Shown here in pieces: positions 6,334 to 10,951 of a stretch of 10,951 nucleotides of DNA. Under the pieces are notes generated by a model. It saw nothing but the letters and a program-made list of their open reading frames with translations, was not told the origin of the DNA and ran no database searches. A program made the translations under genes and the position numbers. The stretch's first letter is position 1, and each line of letters starts with the position of its first letter. This stretch comes from GCA-2862585 sp963991165 (GTDB lineage Bacteria > Bacteroidota > Bacteroidia > Flavobacteriales > UBA7312). The stretch is from positions 1 through 10,951 of the forward strand of contig CAXDOW010000068.1 of assembly GCA_963991165.1 (NCBI GenBank), given 5' to 3'.

Positions 6334-7002
6334 ATGCAAGAAGTCAAGGTGGTGTTTACTAAGGATGGTAGCAAAACCTTATATGTACCAAATTTGGACG
6401 AACATTACCATTCCATTCATGGTGCTATCAATGAAGCCCGACACGTGTATATAAAACACGGTTTGAAGCCACTGACTCAATCCTCGCTGAAGGTGCTAGA
6501 AGTAGGTTTTGGAACGGGATTAAATACCTTTTTAACCTTTATAGAATCCTTAGAAACAAGACAAAATATTGACTATGTAGCAGTTGAAAATAGCCCGTTG
6601 AACTACGATCTTATTGAACCATTGGAATATCCAGTACAGCTTGAAGTCAAAAAATATGAAAGTATTTTTAAACATATGCACGACTGCCATTGGAATGAAC
6701 AAATTTTTGTTTCCAACAACTTTTTTTTGAACAAGCACTATGGTTCGATCGAAACGCTGAAGTTAGACAAATCGATTGATTTGGTTTTTTACGATGCATT
6801 TGGTCCTAGGGCTCAGAAAGAGATGTGGACGGAAGATTGTTTCTATTGCCTGTCACATTTTTTGAATAATAACGCCATCTTGGTAACTTATTGTGCCAAT
6901 GGGCAAGTAAAAAGAACTCTAAAAGACATAGGGTTTGTGGTAGAAACCTTAGATGGGCCTCCTGGAAAAAGAGAAATGATTCGAGCAAAATGGATGGCTT
7001 AG
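6334..7002 (+). CDS. mnmD: tRNA 5-methylaminomethyl-2-thiouridine methyltransferase MnmD (stand-alone, DUF752)
   Basis: MnmD uses S-adenosylmethionine to methylate nm5(s2)U at wobble position 34 of certain tRNAs, the last step of the mnm5s2U pathway. The 222-residue protein has the Rossmann-fold SAM site VLEVGFGTGLNTFL (54-67), an acidic ribose contact around E85 in YVAVENSPL, the DUF752 signature FYDAFGPRAQKEMW (152-165), TYCANGQVKRTL (185-196) and PGKREMIRA (210-218) near the end. There is no MnmC FAD-dependent oxidase domain, so this is the separate MnmD form, as known for example in Aquifex. The start is well defined because the family pattern begins within the first residues. It is divergent from the M42 gene with a 52-bp gap and precedes rpsT by 95 bp, a translation-related neighbour. 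Confidence 0.92.
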   Translation: MQEVKVVFTKDGSKTLYVPNLDEHYHSIHGAINEARHVYIKHGLKPLTQSSLKVLEVGFGTGLNTFLTFIESLETRQNIDYVAVENSPLNYDLIEPLEYPVQLEVKKYESIFKHMHDCHWNEQIFVSNNFFLNKHYGSIETLKLDKSIDLVFYDAFGPRAQKEMWTEDCFYCLSHFLNNNAILVTYCANGQVKRTLKDIGFVVETLDGPPGKREMIRAKWMA

Positions 7003-7057
7003 TTTCAAATAATATACATTTTACTACAACAAATACCGTTTTTAGCAAATAAATTAA

Positions 7058-7065
7058 TACATTTG
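7058..7065 (+). promoter_or_regulatory. -7 promoter element for rpsT
   Basis: TACATTTG is an exact match to the Bacteroidota -7 consensus. Transcription would start around 7070-7073, giving a leader of about 25-28 bases before the rpsT ATG at 7098. The leader contains T-run/A-run TTTTTTAAAAAA (7075-7086) and no Shine-Dalgarno sequence, as is usual in this phylum. Confidence 0.55.
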
Positions 7066-7097
7066 CAACCCTGTTTTTTTAAAAAATATACAATAGC

Positions 7098-7349
7098 ATG
7101 GCTAACCATAAATCAGCAAAAAAGAGAATCAGACAAACAGCAAAACGAAATGCTGCTAACAGCTACTACCATAAAACAGCTAGAAATGCAGTTAAAAAAT
7201 TACGTTCTGTTGCTGACAAAAAAGAAGCAACAACACTTCTTTCCAGCGTCGAATCTATGCTAGATAAACTAAGCAAGAAAAATATCATTCATAAAAATAA
7301 AGCGGCTAATTTAAAGTCAAAATTAGCTAAGCACGTGAATAGTTTATAG
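7098..7349 (+). CDS. rpsT: 30S ribosomal protein S20
   Basis: S20 is a small basic three-helix protein that binds 16S rRNA and helps assemble the 30S subunit. The 83-residue product is typical in length and sequence: MANHKSAKKRIRQTAKRN at the start, RNAVKKLR in the middle and NIIHKNKAANLKSKLAKHV near the end. It is rich in Lys and Arg with no Trp or Cys. It has its own TAnnTTTG promoter 33 bases upstream, and the 64-bp gap to radC contains a short inverted repeat. A second open frame in the same place (7063-7263) is a shadow. Confidence 0.97.
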   Translation: MANHKSAKKRIRQTAKRNAANSYYHKTARNAVKKLRSVADKKEATTLLSSVESMLDKLSKKNIIHKNKAANLKSKLAKHVNSL

Positions 7350-7365
7350 TAATTTTTAGCGCCCA

Positions 7366-7380
7366 CTAGATTCAATCTAG
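7366..7380. repeat. 15-bp inverted repeat between rpsT and radC
   Basis: CTAGATT, one base, then AATCTAG makes a perfect 7-bp-arm inverted repeat 17 bases after the rpsT stop. As RNA it would fold with a loop of at least 3 bases. There is no run of T directly after it, so it is not a standard intrinsic terminator; it could be a weak 3' end stem for rpsT or a binding site ahead of radC. Confidence 0.5.
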
Positions 7381-7413
7381 CGTTGAAGGTTTGGTTTTCC
7401 TAAATTATACACA

Positions 7414-8106
7414 GTGAGCTATGACAAACTGAGCATAAAATCGTGGTCTGAGGCCGATAGACCTAGAGAAAAAATGGCCAAAAGAGGAGCACACTCACTA
7501 ACTAATTCTGAATTGTTGGCTATTATCATTGGCTCAGGAAATACTACCCAATCTGCAGTAGAACTTTCCAAGCAAATTTTAGCGTCTTGCGGACATAAGC
7601 TGTCATCTCTTTCCCAACTATCCATACAAGAACTTTTGACATTCAAAGGAATAGGTCAGGCCAAAGCAATTTCGATACTGGCTGCTCTGGAATTATCTAG
7701 AAGAAAGTCGAAGGAAATACAGCATGAAAAACCTATTATTACGTCCAGCATGCAGGCCTACGACTGGATGAAACACGATTTAGAAGGTTTAGATCACGAG
7801 CAATTTTGGGTCTTGTTTTTGAATCAAGCTAATAAAATCATTCAGTCTTATCAAATAAGTAAAGGCGGAATAACGGCTACCGTCGTCGATCCAAAAATAA
7901 TATTTAATCAAGCACTGTTGGTAAAGGCCACTGGATTAATACTATTTCATAATCACCCTTCAGGAACTGTAAAACCCAGTAAGAGCGATATAGAATTGAC
8001 TCAAAAAATAAAAAAAGGGGCAAACATTTTAGAAATTACACTACTCGACCACCTAATTATTGGTCAAAACTCCTATTTTAGCTTTGCAGATGAACAAAAG
8101 CTATAG
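7414..8106 (+). CDS. radC: RadC/JAB domain (DUF2466) protein
   Basis: RadC-family proteins carry a helix-hairpin-helix segment and a JAB/MPN metalloprotease-like domain. Despite the name, a role in DNA repair is not established. The 230-residue product has the N-terminal UPF0758 pattern (SWSEADRPREKM, ELLAIIIGSGN at 33-43), the HhH segment ELLTFKGIGQAKAISILAALEL at 73-94, and the full JAMM zinc motif H179-N-H181, P182-S183-G184, S189 and D192 in FHNHPSGTVKPSKSD. The start is GTG at 7414: the next in-frame Met lies at residue 21, after conserved N-terminal residues. Its TAG is followed at once by the ATG of the deacetylase-like gene, so the two are very likely translated from one mRNA. Confidence 0.93.
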   Translation: MSYDKLSIKSWSEADRPREKMAKRGAHSLTNSELLAIIIGSGNTTQSAVELSKQILASCGHKLSSLSQLSIQELLTFKGIGQAKAISILAALELSRRKSKEIQHEKPIITSSMQAYDWMKHDLEGLDHEQFWVLFLNQANKIIQSYQISKGGITATVVDPKIIFNQALLVKATGLILFHNHPSGTVKPSKSDIELTQKIKKGANILEITLLDHLIIGQNSYFSFADEQKL

Positions 8107-9405
8107 ATGCTCATTTATACTACTCAAATAACCAATCGAACGCGTTATACCTTACAGTTGATTTTTGAAACGGTGTGTAAAATGGAATACCAACTCACCG
8201 ATCAAGTATCAATCTTTATTGACTATGAAGGTCCAAAAATAAACTATTCTAGTAAAAAACTGAACGATGAAATACACATCAAACCATTTGGACTATTGGA
8301 AGAAAAGGGAATTGTCAATCAAGAGATAGAGATTAACTATTGGAATGAATTACCTATTTTTTTTAAAACAACAGAAGACGATATTCCGTTTGATATGTTT
8401 TCTGCCACATTTTATTTGGTAAGCCGTTACGAAGAATATTTACCCCATATCAAAGACCATTACAATCGTTTCATGGCCAAAGAGAGTTTGGCCTTTAAGC
8501 ATCATTTTTTACATCGACCATTGGTAAATTTGTGGATTAAAGAATGCCAACAAGTCATTCTAAAAAAGTATCCTAATTTTTCTTTTCCTGCTCAACACTT
8601 TTCTTACACCTCGACTATTGATGTGGATAATGCCTACTATTTTTTGGAAAAGGGAGTCGTTCGGACTGTTGCTTCTTTTGTTAAGTCGTTTTTTCAGTTC
8701 GACAAAGACATGAACAATCTTAGAAAAGAGGTTTTATTAGGGCAACAGCCCGATCCTTTTGATACCTTTGAACACCAATTGAACATCAATCAAAAATATG
8801 GTATCGATGTGGTGTATTTTATATTATTAGCTGATTATGGATTGAACGATAAGAATTGTTCCGTTTACAGTCGAAAATTTCAATTATTAATCAAACATTT
8901 ATCCGACTACTCGGAAATAGGGATTCACCCTTCTTTTTCGTCCAACTCAAAACTTGAAATTCTTGAAAAAGAGGTCAAACGATTGGAAAGTATTATTAAA
9001 AAAGAAGTGACTAACTCTAGACAACATTTTCTTCAATTAGAAATCCCCAAGACCTACAGAAACCTAATTGAACTATCCATAGAAGATGACTACACAATGG
9101 GATATGCTTCAATGCCTGGTTTTCGTGCTAGTATTTGTACGCCTTTTTATTTTTATGACTTGGAGCAAGAAACGGCCACCCAGCTAAAGCTCCATCCGTT
9201 TAGTGTGATGGATGCCACCTTCAAATATTACCTTAATCAATCTCCTGATGAGGCCTTGAAAAGTATTCAGCAAATCATCCATGAAGTAAAAGTGGTCAAT
9301 GGTCATTTTATTTCTTTGTGGCACAACGAAACATGGAGTGATTTTGGAATTTGGAAGGGCTGGAAAAGGGTGTATGAAAACATGTTAAAAATCGTACAAT
9401 CTTGA
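8107..9405 (+). CDS. Polysaccharide-deacetylase-like protein with Bacteroidota N-terminal domain (DUF7033-type)
   Basis: The 432-residue protein belongs to a Bacteroidota family annotated as polysaccharide deacetylase. Residues 1-160 form the N-terminal region seen in that family (LIYTTQITNRTRYTLQLIF at 2-20, YEGPKINYSS at 40-49, PFDMFSATFYLVSRYEEYL at 94-112). The NodB-like barrel follows: TSTIDVDNAY at 168-177 gives the Asp pair D172/D174, EIGIHPSF at 270-277 supplies H274, RQHFLQLEIPKTYRNL at 305-320 and MGYASMPGFRASICTPFYFYD at 331-351 follow, and SLWHNETW at 403-410 closes the site. The second His of the usual HxxxH metal motif is absent (S278). No signal peptide is seen, so a cytoplasmic location is likely. 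It abuts radC with no gap and overlaps the FemAB-like gene by 4 bases, suggesting a shared role in glycan or envelope building. The substrate is unknown. Confidence 0.82.
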   Translation: MLIYTTQITNRTRYTLQLIFETVCKMEYQLTDQVSIFIDYEGPKINYSSKKLNDEIHIKPFGLLEEKGIVNQEIEINYWNELPIFFKTTEDDIPFDMFSATFYLVSRYEEYLPHIKDHYNRFMAKESLAFKHHFLHRPLVNLWIKECQQVILKKYPNFSFPAQHFSYTSTIDVDNAYYFLEKGVVRTVASFVKSFFQFDKDMNNLRKEVLLGQQPDPFDTFEHQLNINQKYGIDVVYFILLADYGLNDKNCSVYSRKFQLLIKHLSDYSEIGIHPSFSSNSKLEILEKEVKRLESIIKKEVTNSRQHFLQLEIPKTYRNLIELSIEDDYTMGYASMPGFRASICTPFYFYDLEQETATQLKLHPFSVMDATFKYYLNQSPDEALKSIQQIIHEVKVVNGHFISLWHNETWSDFGIWKGWKRVYENMLKIVQS

Positions 9406-10277
9406 TAGTCTATTCTAAAAACAAACACATTGATTTTGACAAATGGGACGATTGTATTAATCGAGCCGTTAACTCAATGCCTTATGCTTACAGTTGGTAT
9501 TTGAATTTGGTTTGCCCCAACTGGGACGCATTGATATTAAATGACTATGAAGCTGTGATGCCATTACCATGGAAGAAAAAATGTGGTCTAAAATATATCG
9601 TTCAGCCCTACTATTGTCAGCAATTGGGAGTTTTTCACACCATGCAGACAGTACAAGTTGATGATTTTATTAAAGCCATTCCCAAACACTTTATTTATGT
9701 GTCTCAAAATTTAAATGTATCAAATGGCAAATCTAGATTTGCCATTAAGAAAAATACCAATTATGAGTTGCTATTAAAGGATATTAATGTTGTACGACAG
9801 AATTATGCCAAAAACCACCATAAAAACATAAAAAAAGCCAACAGTAGGGGCGTGGTAATTTCTGAGAAGCCTGACACGCCCTCACAATTTTCCGAAAAAA
9901 AGTCAGTGGCAGGTAGGAATTTTATGAATGAAACATTAATCTCAACAGAACATATGGTAATTAAGACGTTGACTCATCAATCAAAAGGACAAATTTATAC
10001 CGCCTCGTGTCAAGGTCAAAATTGCACTTCAGTATTCCTTTTAACCGACAATAATCGTTTAATATTACTCACTTCTTACAGCGATGAATTGGGTAAGAAA
10101 AGCCGTGCGTATTTTTTTCTCCTAGACTATATTTTTTCTCTCCCACAATACAAGCATTTTATTTTTGACTTTGAGGGCTCAAATATCAAGACCATTGCCA
10201 AAATAAACGCTTGGTTTGGTGCGACTGAAAAACACTATTATTCAATTCGGCGTTTCTTTTGGCAAAGTTTCTTTTGA
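9402..10277 (+). CDS. FemAB/GNAT-like acyltransferase family protein
   Basis: The 291-residue protein resembles Bacteroidota proteins with a FemAB-type tandem GNAT fold, the fold used to transfer aminoacyl or acyl groups to cell-wall or glycan precursors. Visible landmarks are YAYSWYLNLVCPNWDAL at 28-44, AVMPLPWKKKCGLKYIVQPYY at 51-71, the NYAKNHHKNIKKA helix at 134-146, and the C-terminal FDFEGSNIKTIAKINAWFGA stretch, the classic end of the fold. The start is taken as TTG at 9402, overlapping the upstream stop by 4 bases (TTGA), because conserved residues precede the first ATG (residue 26). Coupling to the deacetylase-like gene suggests they act on the same product. A perfect 24-bp palindrome lies inside the gene. 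The reaction is not known. Confidence 0.78.
   Translation: MIVYSKNKHIDFDKWDDCINRAVNSMPYAYSWYLNLVCPNWDALILNDYEAVMPLPWKKKCGLKYIVQPYYCQQLGVFHTMQTVQVDDFIKAIPKHFIYVSQNLNVSNGKSRFAIKKNTNYELLLKDINVVRQNYAKNHHKNIKKANSRGVVISEKPDTPSQFSEKKSVAGRNFMNETLISTEHMVIKTLTHQSKGQIYTASCQGQNCTSVFLLTDNNRLILLTSYSDELGKKSRAYFFLLDYIFSLPQYKHFIFDFEGSNIKTIAKINAWFGATEKHYYSIRRFFWQSFF
9723..9746. repeat. Perfect 24-bp palindrome inside the FemAB-like gene
   Basis: The half-site AATGGCAAATCT (9723-9734) is followed directly by its exact reverse complement (9735-9746). In mRNA it could fold as a 10-bp stem with a CTAG loop. It codes for residues around SNGKSRFAI in the FemAB-like protein (108-116). Its presence is certain from the sequence; any function is unknown. 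Confidence 0.9.
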
Positions 10278-10349
10278 ATACATAAGAGTACTGTCATAAA
10301 TTCATATTTTTTTTTAAAGAACTATGCAGTTTGTTAACAATAATTTTCT

Positions 10350-10357
10350 GAATTTTG
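10350..10357 (+). promoter_or_regulatory. Weak candidate -7 element ahead of the small membrane protein
   Basis: GAATTTTG differs from TAnnTTTG at its first base and lies 18 bases before the ATG at 10376. A 10-bp palindrome TTGTTAACAA (10331-10340) is just upstream; its TTG is 16 bases from the element, shorter than the usual -33/-7 spacing. The 98-bp gap shows no terminator hairpin. Confidence 0.25.
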
Positions 10358-10375
10358 TACTTCTAATTTTTACAT

Positions 10376-10807
10376 ATGCAGTTTTTAGAATTAATATCAG
10401 TGTTTTTGATGGGTGGTCTGAAGTTCTTTTTTGCCGTTCCACTGGCACTGACCTATGATTTCTCCTTTTGGCAAACCTTTCTTGTTACTTGCTTCGGTGG
10501 GGTTATTGGTGTTTTGTTTTTTGCCCAGTTTAGAAAAGTCATTTTGAAGATATACTACAAACTGTTTCCATTTAAACACAATAACACTAAAAAACGCGGT
10601 TTCAAAAAAACCTTAGCCATTAAGACCGGCAAAAAATACGGTCTGTTTGGAATAGCCGTTCTAACACCTGTAGTTTTTTCCATCCCAATAGGAACCTTTA
10701 TTGCCTTGCACTTCTTTCCAAACAAAAAGAAAACCTTACCCATCCTGTTTGCCTCTGTACTTGGTTGGTCGTTTGTGTTAACGTTGGTTTGGAATATTAA
10801 TGTATAA
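10376..10807 (+). CDS. Small multi-helix membrane protein, unknown function
   Basis: The protein has 143 residues with about four hydrophobic helices: roughly 5-25, 33-51 (TCFGGVIGVLFFAQF), 88-112 and 121-140. Between the second and third is a strongly basic loop (FRKVILKIYYKLFPFKHNNTKKRGFKK) that should face the cytoplasm. The segment GLFGIAVLTPVVFSIPIGTFIA (89-110) has Pro and Gly placed as in some small-export-protein-like membrane families, but I cannot assign it to one with confidence. It has its own 98-bp upstream gap and its last 8 bases overlap the start of the YjjG-type nucleotidase, suggesting coupled translation. It is probably a conserved flavobacterial inner-membrane protein. Confidence 0.75.
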   Translation: MQFLELISVFLMGGLKFFFAVPLALTYDFSFWQTFLVTCFGGVIGVLFFAQFRKVILKIYYKLFPFKHNNTKKRGFKKTLAIKTGKKYGLFGIAVLTPVVFSIPIGTFIALHFFPNKKKTLPILFASVLGWSFVLTLVWNINV

Positions 10808-10951
10808 ACACCTATTTTTTGATTTAGACCGAACCTTGTGGGATTTTGAAAAAAACTCTCAAGAAGTACTTAATGAGCTGTTTGAAGAACATCAACTTCA
10901 TAATAAAGGTATTGAAAGAGCTCAAGATTTTATCCAAACATATAAGACGAT
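10800..10951 (+). CDS. yjjG: YjjG-family HAD pyrimidine nucleotidase, 5' part only
   Basis: The first 50 codons of a HAD-superfamily hydrolase run off the window end. HLFFDLDRTLWDFEKNS (4-20) carries motif I, DxDxT, with the nucleophile D8 and the acid/base D10, and the TLWDFEKN continuation is typical of the YjjG group. Such nucleotidases remove phosphate from (often non-canonical) pyrimidine monophosphates. The later motifs with the Lys and the second Asp pair are outside the window. The ATG at 10800 overlaps the end of the membrane protein gene by 8 bases. The family call rests on the N terminus only. Confidence 0.8.
   Translation, partial: MYKHLFFDLDRTLWDFEKNSQEVLNELFEEHQLHNKGIERAQDFIQTYKT

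Noticed and set aside
6281..6374. Long N-terminal extension of the M42 peptidase as a signal peptide
   Set aside because: M42 enzymes are cytosolic, the extension overlaps mnmD, and it would span the likely promoter.
7063..7263. Open frame of 66 codons over rpsT
   Set aside because: It is a different frame of the unmistakable rpsT gene and begins inside the rpsT promoter.
7419..7646. Antisense open frame of 75 codons inside radC
   Set aside because: It has no promoter-like element or domain, and radC is clearly coding on the other strand.
10331..10340. TTGTTAACAA palindrome as an operator for the small membrane protein
   Set aside because: The length is within chance expectation and the neighbouring promoter element is itself weak.
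1..10951. Mobile element, prophage, CRISPR array, tRNA or toxin-antitoxin system
   Set aside because: No transposase, integrase, direct-repeat array, cloverleaf or toxin-like gene was found; the MazG-like protein is a housekeeping-type pyrophosphohydrolase, not part of a MazEF pair.

Overview
The window looks like an ordinary chromosomal segment of an AT-rich member of the Bacteroidota, most likely a flavobacterium-like organism. This rests on four observations. The gene families and their exact wording are typical of the phylum: an IcmF-type mutase tail ending in YRRNM, YceI, stand-alone MnmD, and a Bacteroidota-type deacetylase/FemAB-like pair. Start codons have no clear Shine-Dalgarno sequence in front of them. 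Several genes are preceded by a TAnnTTTG -7 element. Base composition is even along the window. I see no insertion sequence, phage gene, tRNA, CRISPR array or recombinase.

Layout. Positions 1-156 (+) are the 3' end of a B12-dependent acyl-CoA mutase whose frame appears broken close to the window edge. Positions 162-3269 (-) hold a tight four-gene set, read from the right: a secreted YceI protein, a 63-residue two-helix membrane protein, a membrane-anchored SRPBCC + GyrI-like protein, and a secreted protein that is mostly coiled coil. All four are predicted to be exported or membrane-bound, so this is probably one envelope or stress operon of unknown job. Positions 3338-4160 (+) carry a MazG-like NTP pyrophosphohydrolase overlapping a GNAT acetyltransferase; the latter overlaps tail-to-tail with ilvE. 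Positions 4138-6281 (-) are an M42 aminopeptidase followed by ilvE (branched-chain aminotransferase), a plausible amino-acid operon.

From 6334 onward everything is on the + strand: mnmD (tRNA wobble-uridine methyltransferase), rpsT (ribosomal protein S20) with its own promoter, radC, a polysaccharide-deacetylase-like protein that abuts radC with no gap, a FemAB/GNAT-like protein overlapping it by 4 bases, then a small four-helix membrane protein overlapping the start of a YjjG-type HAD nucleotidase that runs off the window end.

Most of the window is housekeeping. The points worth a second look are the damaged mutase tail, the uncharacterised envelope operon and its symmetric divergent promoter, a perfect 24-bp palindrome inside the FemAB-like gene, the altered metal site of the deacetylase-like protein, and the uncharacterised small membrane proteins. 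I do not see evidence for a new defence, mobile or biosynthetic system.
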